A stretch of DNA of 64,000 bases from Flavobacterium aquaticum (GTDB lineage: Bacteria > Bacteroidota > Bacteroidia > Flavobacteriales > Flavobacteriaceae). The stretch is from the NCBI RefSeq assembly GCF_003259835.1, contig NZ_QLMI01000001.1:490939-554938 (forward strand). Reading direction: 5' to 3'. Both the position numbers and the translations under genes were made by a program. Shown here in pieces: positions 28,091-36,680 of this stretch. The first letter of the stretch is position 1. Each line of letters opens with the position of its first letter. Under the pieces are notes generated by a model that did not search any database, was not told the DNA's origin, and saw nothing but the letters and a program-made list of their open reading frames with translations.

Positions 28091-28468
28091 TTAGGCTATT
28101 TTAGGTGGCAACCAAATAGTGGTTATCAAATGTGATTTGAAAGACTGGTGGTAAAAAAACTTCTGTTTGCTGGGAATTACAGCTTTTACAGGCTGAATTT
28201 GAAAATTAGTATGGTTTACCAATACGAAAACCGTTGATGTAATTTCAAAAGTTTTAAAAGGCAAATCTTGATGCTCTTCTGGGTTGTTTTCTGCATTTTT
28301 TGAATAATGCGATTCCAAAAAATCAATAAAAGAAATGGAAGCTGTGGTTAATTCGTTTTTGTGTTCGATATAATGTTCTATTAAATTCGGAATTTTCAAT
28401 AACTGCCCTATCGATGTGTTAGCACACATAAATACTGAAATTAGAAAAAAGGCAATTAACTTGTTCAT
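28091..28468 (-). CDS. Small secreted protein of the metal-efflux operon
   Basis: 125 residues with signal MNKLIAFFLISVFMCANTSIG. It has clusters of His and acidic residues (HYIEHKN, FLESHYSKN, EEHQDLPF, HQSFKSH). Similar proteins commonly precede CzcA/CusA genes in flavobacteria. A metal sensor or chaperone in the periplasm is a fair inference; no family name is certain. It lies 89 nt upstream of the pump gene. Confidence 0.75.
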   Translation of the reverse strand: MNKLIAFFLISVFMCANTSIGQLLKIPNLIEHYIEHKNELTTASISFIDFLESHYSKNAENNPEEHQDLPFKTFEITSTVFVLVNHTNFQIQPVKAVIPSKQKFFYHQSFKSHLITTIWLPPKIA

Positions 28469-28535
28469 TTTAATCGAATTATCAAAACACATTACAAAGG
28501 TATAGAATAATATTAAGATATTTCTTAAGAACTAC

Positions 28536-29921
28536 TTAAGTTACAAAATTGGAAAAAAATAAGCGAAATTGCGTTCTTTGATTTTGTTTGCTTTCGACTT
28601 CAATCTTGAAATTCAACAAATCACAAAGTCTTTTTACAATGGACAATCCTAAACCAGTTCCCTTGATTTCTGGATGATTAGAAACATCGGAACGATAAAA
28701 AGAATTGAAAATTTTATTCAAATCTTGTTCTGAAATTCCAATTCCATTATCGGAAACTGTAAAGATGATTTCCGTTGAAGTTTTCTCTAATTGCAAAACT
28801 ATTTCTCCATTATCATGAGAATATTTAATTGCATTCGAAATCAAATTACTAAAAATTATAGAAACCAAATAATTATCGGATTGAATGTAATAATCGTCTG
28901 TAAAATCAGCTATTATTTTAATTTTTTTACTTTCTGTTTTGTCTGAAAAACGAGTTAAATTGTCTAAAATTAAAGCATTCAAGTAAATCGATTCTTGCTT
29001 TACGTTTTGCTTTTGATTTTCAAATCGAGCGAGTAATAACAGTTGATCTACCATATGATTTAAGCGATCGACTTCTGAAATACAGAATTGAATTTTCTCT
29101 TCATATTCCTGTTGGGTTCTTGGCTTTCGAATTAAAACTTCCATTGTGCCTTTCATTACCGCTAATGGCGTTCTTAATTCATGAGAAGCATCGGACGTAA
29201 ATTGCTTTTCCCTATCAACAGCATTTTCAATTCGATCTAAAAGATTGTTTATGTTTTCTGACAAAACAAACAGTTCATCTTTATTTTGAGGTAACGGAAT
29301 TCGCGTTTGTAAATTGTCTTTAGTAATTTGACTTGAAGTTTCTATAATAGTTCGAACAGGTTGTATGCTTCTACCAGCAAAAAAACGAGCTATTAAAAAC
29401 AATAAAACTAAAATTAAAGGAAAAGTAATTAAAAGAATGTTTTTTAAAATCTGAACTATTTCAAAATCTTCTAAAGACATTGCAACTACTAAATAGCCAA
29501 CTACTTGATTGTTATTTATAATTGTCGTTTGAATTTGTCTTACCGGAATATTATTTAATTTGGTATCGATGAATTCGTTATTACTATTTGGAAAAAGTTT
29601 TAGGTTTGAACTTTTTAGATTTGGAGATTTGTCAATTAGTTGTTTGTTATTATCGTAAAATTGAACAAAAACCGGATTCACACTAATGGAATTGTGTTCT
29701 CTAGCTCTCCATTGGTCAACCTGAATTAAATAAGTATCGTTTGAATCTGTAGAAACATCATCTAAATGCTTGTATAATTCCTCTTGAATTTCTTCATTAA
29801 TATGCTTGTTTACACTGTATTTTACAATGTTATAAATGAATAGAAAAACAATAGCAATAAGAAAAGAACCACTTACAATGTAGTTAAAAGCAATTCTATT
29901 TTTAAAAGAAAAGGAAAACAT
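28536..29921 (-). CDS. Two-component sensor histidine kinase with HAMP domain
   Basis: 461 residues: TM1 (about 13-32), a periplasmic domain of about 120 residues, TM2 (about 160-180) and HAMP. The phospho-acceptor His247 is in SHELRTPLAVMKG, with an N box (NLISNAIKYSHDNG), and G boxes DNGIGIS and GTGLGLSIV. It is encoded with a CDF transporter and the OmpR-type regulator on the same strand, and is the likely metal sensor for the operon. Confidence 0.95.
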   Translation of the reverse strand: MFSFSFKNRIAFNYIVSGSFLIAIVFLFIYNIVKYSVNKHINEEIQEELYKHLDDVSTDSNDTYLIQVDQWRAREHNSISVNPVFVQFYDNNKQLIDKSPNLKSSNLKLFPNSNNEFIDTKLNNIPVRQIQTTIINNNQVVGYLVVAMSLEDFEIVQILKNILLITFPLILVLLFLIARFFAGRSIQPVRTIIETSSQITKDNLQTRIPLPQNKDELFVLSENINNLLDRIENAVDREKQFTSDASHELRTPLAVMKGTMEVLIRKPRTQQEYEEKIQFCISEVDRLNHMVDQLLLLARFENQKQNVKQESIYLNALILDNLTRFSDKTESKKIKIIADFTDDYYIQSDNYLVSIIFSNLISNAIKYSHDNGEIVLQLEKTSTEIIFTVSDNGIGISEQDLNKIFNSFYRSDVSNHPEIKGTGLGLSIVKRLCDLLNFKIEVESKQNQRTQFRLFFSNFVT

Positions 29922-29924
29922 AAT

Positions 29925-30809
29925 TTAGCGTTCTATTGATTCAAAATTAGGTTCAATGTGGATTAAAACATGACCTAATTCTATTAGTTCTTTTCGTAAA
30001 GTATCTTTTAGTTTGTGCGCGATATCATGGCCTTCTTTAACCGATTTATTTCCGTCAACCATAACGTGTAAATCAACGTGATATTTCATTCCGGCCTTTC
30101 TAATAAAACATTTTTCAATACAAATTACACCTTCAACAGCATGAGAAATTTGCTTTATTTCAACTTCCAAATCCTGATACAAATGTTCGTCCATGATTTC
30201 ACCTAAAGCAGGTCGAAAAATCTTATAGCAATTGTACAAAATAAACACAGAAGCCAATAAAGCTGCCCAATCATCTGCAGATTCATATCCTTTTCCGAAA
30301 TACAAGGCAATAGAAATTCCTATGAAAGCCGCAACCGAAGTAATGGCATCGCTTCTATGGTGCCAAGCATCGGCTTTTAGTGAACTACTATTGGTTTCAA
30401 TGCTTTTTTTCATGACAATTTGAAACGAAATTTCTTTCCAAAGAATGATGGCTCCTAAAACAAAAAGTGTAAAAGGTCTTGGTAATTCGTGCGGTGTTTG
30501 AATGTTTTGAATACTTTCGTAGGCAATAACTGTAGCCGAAGTAATTAAGAAACCTACCACCAAAAAAGTAACCAAAGGTTCGGCTCTTCCATGTCCGTAA
30601 GGATGGTTTTCATCAGCGGGTTTGTTCGAATATTTAATTCCGAAAAGCACTAAAAAAGAGGCAAACACATCTGCTGTAGATTCAATAGCATCAGCAATCA
30701 TGGCGTACGAATTTCCAAAATATCCTGTAATACCTTTAATTAATGCTAATAAAGTATTTCCAATGATGCTAAAATAAGTCGCTTTGATGGCTTTTTCTGT
30801 GTTTGGCAT
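29925..30809 (-). CDS. Cation diffusion facilitator (CDF) transporter
   Basis: 294 residues with six membrane segments. The TM2 metal-site region is AMIADAIESTADVFAS. In TM5, KADAWHHRSDAITS is the H-x3-D motif typical of Zn/Fe-type CDFs. The C-terminal cytoplasmic ferredoxin-like domain carries HVDLHVMVDGNKSV and HVLIHIEPN. It exports divalent cations by H+ antiport. It is lodged between the regulator (1 nt upstream) and the kinase (3 nt downstream), so it is under their control. Confidence 0.93.
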   Translation of the reverse strand: MPNTEKAIKATYFSIIGNTLLALIKGITGYFGNSYAMIADAIESTADVFASFLVLFGIKYSNKPADENHPYGHGRAEPLVTFLVVGFLITSATVIAYESIQNIQTPHELPRPFTLFVLGAIILWKEISFQIVMKKSIETNSSSLKADAWHHRSDAITSVAAFIGISIALYFGKGYESADDWAALLASVFILYNCYKIFRPALGEIMDEHLYQDLEVEIKQISHAVEGVICIEKCFIRKAGMKYHVDLHVMVDGNKSVKEGHDIAHKLKDTLRKELIELGHVLIHIEPNFESIER

Positions 30810-30810
30810 G

Positions 30811-31476
30811 CTAAATTTCGTTTGCGATATACCCTACTCCTCTAATTGTTTTAATTAAATCTTGGTCTTTAGTTAAATTCAATTTCTTTCGGATGGAATT
30901 CATAAACACATCAATAACTCCTGTATCGTATTCAAAATGAATGTCCCAAACGTCTTCAATAATGTTCGTTCGGGTGCAAACTTGACCTTTGTTTTTAATT
31001 AGATATTCAAGTAATTCAAATTCTCGTTGTGTCAAAGATACTTCTTTATTGTCAATAAAAACCTGAAATTTTGACTTGTCAAGCGTAATATTTCCTAAAG
31101 TTAAAACTTTTATTTCATCTTTTGTTCTAAAATGAATTTTGATGCGTTCTAACAATTCATCAAACGAAAAAGGCTTTTTAATGTAATCATTCGCACCAGC
31201 TTTCAAACCTTCAATAGTTTCTTGAACGGTATCTTTTGCGGTTAAAAAAATGATAGGTAAATTATTTTTTTCTAAACGGATATTTTTACAAACGTCTATT
31301 CCTTGCATTTTGGGTAACATCCAATCCAATAAAACCAAATCTATTGGAAGTTCAAGTGCTTTTTTTAAACCCTCAGCACCATCATAAGAAGCAGAAACGG
31401 TATAATTTTCCTCTTCTAAACCTTGTTTTAGAAAATCTACAATTCCTTTTTCGTCTTCTACAATTAAAATATGCAT
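30811..31476 (-). CDS. OmpR-family response regulator
   Basis: 221 residues. The receiver domain has phospho-acceptor Asp51 in LVLLDWMLPKM, the acidic pocket VEDE at 6-9, and the conserved Lys in IKKPF. The C-terminal winged helix includes LTQREFELLEYLI and TIRGVGYIA. It presumably controls this metal-efflux and redox run. Confidence 0.95.
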   Translation of the reverse strand: MHILIVEDEKGIVDFLKQGLEEENYTVSASYDGAEGLKKALELPIDLVLLDWMLPKMQGIDVCKNIRLEKNNLPIIFLTAKDTVQETIEGLKAGANDYIKKPFSFDELLERIKIHFRTKDEIKVLTLGNITLDKSKFQVFIDNKEVSLTQREFELLEYLIKNKGQVCTRTNIIEDVWDIHFEYDTGVIDVFMNSIRKKLNLTKDQDLIKTIRGVGYIANEI

Positions 31477-31487
31477 GTTATTGAACT

Positions 31488-32810
31488 TTATTGAACAAAT
31501 TTTACTCCGAAAGTGAAAATATTTGCTGATAATCCGTCATTTCTATCATAGTGATTGAATCTGAAATCGATATTTTTTAAGCCGAATTTCCAAATTTTCA
31601 TATTGGTGAAAATATCGGTGTAATTAATTCCAAAACCATATTGATTGGCAGCAAAAGTCGATAAATCATAATCAGAAGTATAGAATTTATCTGTAGAAAC
31701 ATGTCCTTCGTATGGCGCAAAATATTTCGATTGCTGCTGCGTGTAATAACGGAACATTGGAATAACCGTAAACTTATCTGTTAATTTATACGGAATTTCA
31801 ATATTGAAAGTGTGTGATGAAATATCCCAATCATCAAAATAATAACGATAATAAGTTCTCAGCGTGAATTTTTCATTCAAATAGAAATTCCATCGCGTAC
31901 CAATTGGTAACTTAAATCGCGAATCAGGTAAACGCTCAATATCATCTGCTAATTGAAATTCGTTTATAAAGAAATCGCCTTTGTCAGCAAAATAAACACG
32001 TTGATAAGGGGTTGAAAGTAAGCCATTTTGATATAAAACATCCATAAAAATAGAACCTTGTACTTTTTTAGTTACCACTTGAGAAAATGCCAAACTTAAA
32101 GCAAATGAATTTCTATTTTTCTTATCATGTTCTTTAAAATTTACTGGATTGTATACTTCTGAAGAAATTTGTCCTGGTGTAATAACGAAATCGTCATAAA
32201 TTCCACCATTCATTCCGCCATAATCTACAAAATCTTGTAATTCTTTTGGATAAATTGGTTTCCAAGTATCTAAATAAACATTAGCATTTACAGAAACTTC
32301 AGAGTTTTTTCCATTGAATAGTCTAGAAACACCTCCACCAAAACCAATAGACGAATAATCGTATTCCACAGAACCCGAAATATGCCCGTTCCAAATCGTA
32401 TTTCTATCGTCTGAACTGTGACTGTAATTTAATACTAATGAAGTCAAAACATCTTGTGCAGAAGCTCCAGAACTCGCTTGCCACGGACTTGGAGTATTAC
32501 TATCAAACGGATTGATATTTCCAGATGAAGCAGATGAATACGCAGAAATTCCGGCATCAACCGTTAATACATCATCATCGTTAAGGGGAATTGCAACCAC
32601 AAATGTTGGTGTAATATTAGTTAATTCCTCCATACCATTTCCACCTGAAACCGCTGAGTGAATACCGTCTTGTTTGTAGTAGCTCATCAAGAAATCTACT
32701 TCAATAGTTTCCAAAACACGTTTTTTATAAACTACTTCCGTTGAATCTTTCTCTTGAGAAAAACCAAAAGTAATAGTAAGAAACAAAATTATTATACTTA
32801 TTTTTTTCAT
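31488..32810 (-). CDS. DUF3570 outer membrane beta-barrel protein
   Basis: 440 residues with signal MKKISIIILFLTITFGFSQ. Alternating amphipathic strands and terminal aromatics (FTFGVKFVQ) suggest an outer-membrane beta-barrel. SAVSGGNGMEELTN and QASSGASAQD (residues 111-120) are family-like blocks. The second resembles the x-[S/T]-G-A-[S/T] form that ApbE flavinylates, although the usual Asp is missing. It is in the same gene run as DUF4266, ApbE and a thioredoxin-like protein. Cargo or function unknown. Confidence 0.9.
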   Translation of the reverse strand: MKKISIIILFLTITFGFSQEKDSTEVVYKKRVLETIEVDFLMSYYKQDGIHSAVSGGNGMEELTNITPTFVVAIPLNDDDVLTVDAGISAYSSASSGNINPFDSNTPSPWQASSGASAQDVLTSLVLNYSHSSDDRNTIWNGHISGSVEYDYSSIGFGGGVSRLFNGKNSEVSVNANVYLDTWKPIYPKELQDFVDYGGMNGGIYDDFVITPGQISSEVYNPVNFKEHDKKNRNSFALSLAFSQVVTKKVQGSIFMDVLYQNGLLSTPYQRVYFADKGDFFINEFQLADDIERLPDSRFKLPIGTRWNFYLNEKFTLRTYYRYYFDDWDISSHTFNIEIPYKLTDKFTVIPMFRYYTQQQSKYFAPYEGHVSTDKFYTSDYDLSTFAANQYGFGINYTDIFTNMKIWKFGLKNIDFRFNHYDRNDGLSANIFTFGVKFVQ

Positions 32811-32828
32811 AACCCAATTACCTTTTAC

Positions 32829-33038
32829 CTAATTACATCCACAACCACCACCAGTTTTTCCACCATTAGCACCCGAAGCTGCTTCGCGATACACTTGAAA
32901 CGTAGTTTCAAAACGCTCTGAACTTCTGGCTGAAAGTTTCATTTCGGGATCATTGATATATTGTTTGTCGTACTCTTTTACGGTGTTGCATGAGATTGCC
33001 GAAAAAACAACTATTACAACTAAAATTAACTTTTTCAT
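32829..33038 (-). CDS. DUF4266 lipoprotein with C-terminal GGGCGCN
   Basis: 69 residues. The lipoprotein signal MKKLILVVIVVFSAIS precedes lipobox Cys17; the mature peptide is about 52 residues. It ends REAASGANGGKTGGGCGCN, with Cys66 and Cys68 set in Gly. In this family the Gly/Cys tail is strongly conserved, so it is probably functional (metal, redox or modification site). The region EAASGAN also vaguely echoes ApbE acceptor motifs, but lacks the final Thr. It ends 1 nt from ApbE, so the two are coupled. Confidence 0.93.
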   Translation of the reverse strand: MKKLILVVIVVFSAISCNTVKEYDKQYINDPEMKLSARSSERFETTFQVYREAASGANGGKTGGGCGCN

Positions 33039-34016
33039 TTATTGATATTTTTTAATGTCTATATTTTTTGATGTATGAATCACTCCTTTGTCATCTACTA
33101 TAATGCAACCAATTCCTTTTAATTGATTTATTAAATCTAAACCTACATCAACTCCTAAAACGAATATTCCAGTAGCCAAAGCATCTGCGATTTCAGTTTG
33201 TTTTGCAAAAACAGAAACACTCACAATTCCTGAAGCCGGATAACCCGTTCTTGGATCGATAATGTGCGAATAACGTTTCCCATTGAAGGTAACATACTTT
33301 TCATAACTTCCTGAAGTTTCAACCGCAGAATCGTCTAAAGGAAAAGTTGCGAACACTTTATTTTTGTTCATAGGATTTACAATTCCAACGGTCCAACTCT
33401 TATTATCTGGTTGCTTTCCCCAAGTATTAATATCTCCTGAAACATTCACTAATGCAGATTTACATCCTTTTACTTGAAGTAATACTTTAATCTTATCAGC
33501 TATATAACCTTGACCAATTCCCCCAAGACCTAATTTCATTCCTTTATTTTTAAGGAAAATTGTGGTGTCTTTTGGATTTAGAATAATATTTTGATAGCCA
33601 ACTTTTTCTACTGATTTTTTGATAGCTTCTTCTGATGGCATTTCTTTCATACTTCCATCGAATTTCCAAATCTTATCCATTGAAGCATAAGAAATATCAA
33701 AAGCTCCAGAAGTTAATTTCGAAATCTTAATGGCACGTTCAACTAAATCATAAACTTCTTGATCTACTTTTACAGGTTGAATTCCAGCATTCTGATTAAC
33801 TTTAGAAATTTGAGTCGTAGGAATCCAATCTGAAATTAAGTTTTCAATTCGTTTAACTTCATCAATGGCTAAATTGGTAAAATAATTACCTTCCAGAGAA
33901 TCTTTAGCTACCACGGTAATTTCAAATGGACTCCCTAACAAACTTTGCTTTTTCTTGAAAATTTGCTGTGCTAAGCCCAATTGGGTAACCAAAAGAAAAA
34001 CTAATACTTTTTTCAT
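33039..34016 (-). CDS. apbE: FAD:protein FMN transferase
   Basis: 325 residues with a cleavable signal, so periplasmic. Family blocks are LGGIGQGYIADK, SGSYEKY, SHIIDPRTGYP and DALATGIFVLG. It attaches FMN through a phosphodiester to Thr or Ser of target proteins. No NqrC/RnfG-type substrate is encoded here; the neighbouring DUF3570 and DUF4266 are the obvious candidates. It overlaps the thioredoxin-like gene by 4 nt. Confidence 0.95.
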   Translation of the reverse strand: MKKVLVFLLVTQLGLAQQIFKKKQSLLGSPFEITVVAKDSLEGNYFTNLAIDEVKRIENLISDWIPTTQISKVNQNAGIQPVKVDQEVYDLVERAIKISKLTSGAFDISYASMDKIWKFDGSMKEMPSEEAIKKSVEKVGYQNIILNPKDTTIFLKNKGMKLGLGGIGQGYIADKIKVLLQVKGCKSALVNVSGDINTWGKQPDNKSWTVGIVNPMNKNKVFATFPLDDSAVETSGSYEKYVTFNGKRYSHIIDPRTGYPASGIVSVSVFAKQTEIADALATGIFVLGVDVGLDLINQLKGIGCIIVDDKGVIHTSKNIDIKKYQ

Positions 34017-34450
34017 TTTCTGTCGATTGCATGAATCATTTTGATATACTCTTCAGGAGAAACGTTTTTAAAGCCCATTTTTCCTAAAACTTTTCCGTTT
34101 TTATCCAAAATTACAACCAATGGAAAACTACCTTCAACATTGTATTTATCTGCTAATTTTCTGTTGTGTTCGGTTTGCTCTTTTGATAAAGTATTGGCTT
34201 TTTTTCTAGGAAAATCGGCACGAACTACAATCCATGATTTTTCAGCTTCATTTTTAAAAGCTTGTGAATGCCAAATGGTTTTATCTAACTTGATACATGG
34301 TGCACACCAATCAGAACCTGAAAAAACAATAATGATGTTCTTATCTTGCTCAGAGGCTTGTTTTTTGGCATCATCGAAATTATAATTCCAATTTTGAGAA
34401 ACTGCAAAATGGGTAATTGAAAAGGCAATTAAAAAAAGTAACTTTCTCAT
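34013..34450 (-). CDS. Periplasmic thioredoxin-like protein
   Basis: 145 residues with signal MRKLLFLIAFSITHFAVSQ. The redox motif is SDWCAPCIKLD (WCxPC), the cis-Pro region is GSFPLVVILDKNG, and the C-terminal strand carries GKMGFKNV. It resembles the thioredoxin-like proteins that pair with DUF3570/DUF4266/ApbE clusters. It is the first gene of the long minus-strand run and overlaps apbE. Confidence 0.93.
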   Translation of the reverse strand: MRKLLFLIAFSITHFAVSQNWNYNFDDAKKQASEQDKNIIIVFSGSDWCAPCIKLDKTIWHSQAFKNEAEKSWIVVRADFPRKKANTLSKEQTEHNRKLADKYNVEGSFPLVVILDKNGKVLGKMGFKNVSPEEYIKMIHAIDRK

Positions 34451-34530
34451 TTCATTTAAATTTATATCAAATGTAACGAGAAAAAGTATTGGATTGTATT
34501 TTTTTGTACTGAAATTAAGCGAAAATTAAG

Positions 34531-34881
34531 TTAGCTATATAACAGTTTAGCTTCTGAAATAACGGCAATTAAAACCTCATTATCAATTTCTTCAAGTGAA
34601 TAATAACGAAGAGATTTCACCGTATTTCTATTCTCGTCTACTAAAACTTCTTGGTTTCTTTTCAGTTCAAAACCTTTCGCAAAACCTACATCTAAAAAAC
34701 CTTTTTTATGATTAGGAGCCAAATAACAAAAAGGCTTTTTCTTGAAATATACATACGGAATACCCCATTTAAAAAGCAGCTCACTATTACCTAACTCTTG
34801 TTCAACTACAAAAATGACATGAAGAATCATGGCTTGATATTTTTCAGGTTGACTAAGTATGTAAGCTTCTGTAGGTTTCAT
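34531..34881 (-). CDS. DUF1801 domain protein
   Basis: 116 residues. KWGIPYVYFKKKPFCYLAPNHKKGFLDVGFAKG is the family core (given here as two adjoining blocks, KWGIPYVYF and FCYLAPNHKKGFLDVGF). YdhG-like proteins in this family have an iron-binding-like fold but unproven function. It follows a small membrane protein by 2 nt. Confidence 0.88.
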   Translation of the reverse strand: MKPTEAYILSQPEKYQAMILHVIFVVEQELGNSELLFKWGIPYVYFKKKPFCYLAPNHKKGFLDVGFAKGFELKRNQEVLVDENRNTVKSLRYYSLEEIDNEVLIAVISEAKLLYS

Positions 34882-34883
34882 TT

Positions 34884-35123
34884 TTAATTTAAACTAGATT
34901 TTTTAGCTTCAACTAGTAAGCGATTGCTATATTTTAATAATTTGAATGCTATCCAACCAATTAAGGCAACTAAAATTATTATTCCAACAATATAACCAAA
35001 TAAAAAAGGAAAACCTTCTTTTTGGTATTCACTTATTTGCGATAATGTATTGAATAATGACATTAACAAAAGTATAAAAATGAATATACTCACTCCTTTT
35101 AATAAATATCCTAAAATTTTCAT
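34884..35123 (-). CDS. Small two-helix membrane protein
   Basis: 79 residues with two membrane segments (about 9-24 and 43-63) and a basic tail. Unknown family. It is co-transcribed with the DUF1801 gene and is divergent from the regulated membrane protein at 35208. Confidence 0.7.
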   Translation of the reverse strand: MKILGYLLKGVSIFIFILLLMSLFNTLSQISEYQKEGFPFLFGYIVGIIILVALIGWIAFKLLKYSNRLLVEAKKSSLN

Positions 35124-35182
35124 CTGATTTTTTTTTCAAAAATAACCCAAAAAAAGTTTGGTCAGCAAATTATTTATTATTT

Positions 35183-35199
35183 ACTTTGTATTTCAAAGT
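35183..35199. promoter_or_regulatory. Palindromic operator, site 1
   Basis: ACTTTGTATTTCAAAGT, an inverted repeat with arms ACTTTG/CAAAGT, 8 nt before the ATG of the membrane protein gene that precedes the winged-helix regulator. It differs from site 2 at only two positions and overlaps the expected promoter. Autoregulation is inferred. Confidence 0.72.
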
Positions 35200-35207
35200 A
35201 CTTTAAA

Positions 35208-35831
35208 ATGGAAAACGAGAAATATCTAAATGACATTAGCGAAATTAAAAATTTGATGAACAAATCGTCACGTTTTATTTCCTTAAGTGGTTTGTCTGGA
35301 ATATTAGCAGGCGTTTATGCTATAGTTGGTGCATGGTTAGCATACAAAACCATTTACTTTGACACTTCTACAATGGGTGCTTATCGCGATTTAATAATTT
35401 CTGAAGAAGCAGTTATTCGTTTGTTAGTAATTGCAGCTTCTGTTTTAATTTTATCTATTCTAACTGGAATTGCATTGAGCATTCGTAAAGCTAGAAAAAG
35501 TAACGAAAATGTTTGGAATGCAGCTTCTAGACGATTAGTTATCAATTTCATGATTCCGTTAGCAACAGGAGGTTTTTTCATAATCTTTTTAATAGAAAAA
35601 AATATGTTTGGACTAATCGCTCCCCTAACCTTAATATTTTACGGATTAGCTTGTGTAAATGCTAGTAAATATACGATTGGCGATGTGCGTTATTTAGGAA
35701 TAACGATGATTGCTTTGGGATTATTATCAACTTGGTTCTTAGGTTATGGCTTATTATTCTGGGCATTGGGTTTTGGAGGTTGTCATATTTTATACGGAAG
35801 TTTAATGTATTTTAAATACGAGAGAAAGTAA
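35208..35831 (+). CDS. Integral membrane protein, unknown
   Basis: 207 residues with six hydrophobic segments in three pairs (from about residues 25-48 through 172-197). No family named with confidence. It opens the small operon with the winged-helix regulator, 41 nt upstream of it, and has the ACTTTG/CAAAGT operator just before its start. Confidence 0.75.
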   Translation: MENEKYLNDISEIKNLMNKSSRFISLSGLSGILAGVYAIVGAWLAYKTIYFDTSTMGAYRDLIISEEAVIRLLVIAASVLILSILTGIALSIRKARKSNENVWNAASRRLVINFMIPLATGGFFIIFLIEKNMFGLIAPLTLIFYGLACVNASKYTIGDVRYLGITMIALGLLSTWFLGYGLLFWALGFGGCHILYGSLMYFKYERK

Positions 35832-35872
35832 GCAACTTTTAACCTTTAAACCCTAAACTTTTAAACAAACAC

Positions 35873-36169
35873 ATGCTCAACATCATCCAAAATATCAACA
35901 AAGCCTTTGATCACCGAATTCGTTTGGGGATTATGTCGATATTGATGGTCAATGAAAGTGCTGATTTTAATATGTTGAAAGAGTTATTAGGTGTAACCGA
36001 TGGCAATTTAGCTTCGCATACTAAAGCTTTGGAAGCTGAAAATTACATTCAAATTGAAAAACAATTTATTGGTAAAAAACCAAATACAAAATACAGTGCT
36101 ACCAAAGAAGGTCGTGATGCTTTCACGGCTCATATTGAAGCGCTTGAAAAATTAATCAAGAAAAGTTAA
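35873..36169 (+). CDS. Winged-helix transcriptional regulator (HTH_34 type)
   Basis: 98 residues. NKAFDHRIRLGIMSILMVNES, then NMLKELLGVTDGNLASHTKALE and a wing GKKPNTKYSATKEGRDAF, form a MarR/ArsR-like winged helix. It has no effector domain. It is a likely repressor of its own operon and of the following Coq4-like operon through the shared 17-bp palindrome. Confidence 0.9.
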   Translation: MLNIIQNINKAFDHRIRLGIMSILMVNESADFNMLKELLGVTDGNLASHTKALEAENYIQIEKQFIGKKPNTKYSATKEGRDAFTAHIEALEKLIKKS

Positions 36170-36189
36170 CGCTATTTTTTTATCTATAC

Positions 36190-36206
36190 ACTTTGAAATT
36201 CAAAGT
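36190..36206. promoter_or_regulatory. Palindromic operator, site 2
   Basis: ACTTTGAAATTCAAAGT, perfect arms around a central A, 17 nt before the Coq4-like ATG. It is followed by ACTTT, as is site 1. Confidence 0.72.
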
Positions 36207-36223
36207 ACTTTTAATAACTAATT

Positions 36224-36679
36224 ATGAGAGATTTATTCATCGAAAAAATGTACGAAATCAGTAAGAAACCTTATCAGAAATTCTTTAAGAAAGGGAACGC
36301 TTGGGATATCAAAGTTAATCAGTTGATACAACTTCCTAGTAATAGCTTGGGGTTTCATTTGGGTTGCTTTTTACTAAAATACAATTTTGAAATCCAGCCT
36401 AAATTGGAAGACCACGATATTATTCATGTATTAACGAATACCGGAATTTCAGTTGTAGAAGAAATTGGGATGCAATATTATTTACTTGGAAACGGAAAAC
36501 GAAGCTTGTATTTATGGATGGTAATTCTTTCAGGAACACTCTTCTATCCTACTCGATTTTCCTATTTCAAACAACAATATCAAAGAGGGAAACAAGCACA
36601 TGAATTCTATGGACTGGATTTTTTGAATATGCTTTCGGTTCCTATAACAAACATTCAACAAACTTTTAATATCACATAA
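36224..36679 (+). CDS. Coq4-like protein
   Basis: 151 residues. HDIIHVLTNTGISVVEE places His64, Asp65, His68 and Glu80 exactly in the HDxxH-x11-E metal-site pattern of Coq4. LGFHLGCFLLKYNF precedes it. Coq4 acts in ubiquinone ring C1 modification in eukaryotes and some bacteria; Bacteroidota usually use menaquinone, so the substrate here is uncertain. It is downstream of operator site 2. Confidence 0.8.
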   Translation: MRDLFIEKMYEISKKPYQKFFKKGNAWDIKVNQLIQLPSNSLGFHLGCFLLKYNFEIQPKLEDHDIIHVLTNTGISVVEEIGMQYYLLGNGKRSLYLWMVILSGTLFYPTRFSYFKQQYQRGKQAHEFYGLDFLNMLSVPITNIQQTFNIT

Positions 36680-36680
36680 C

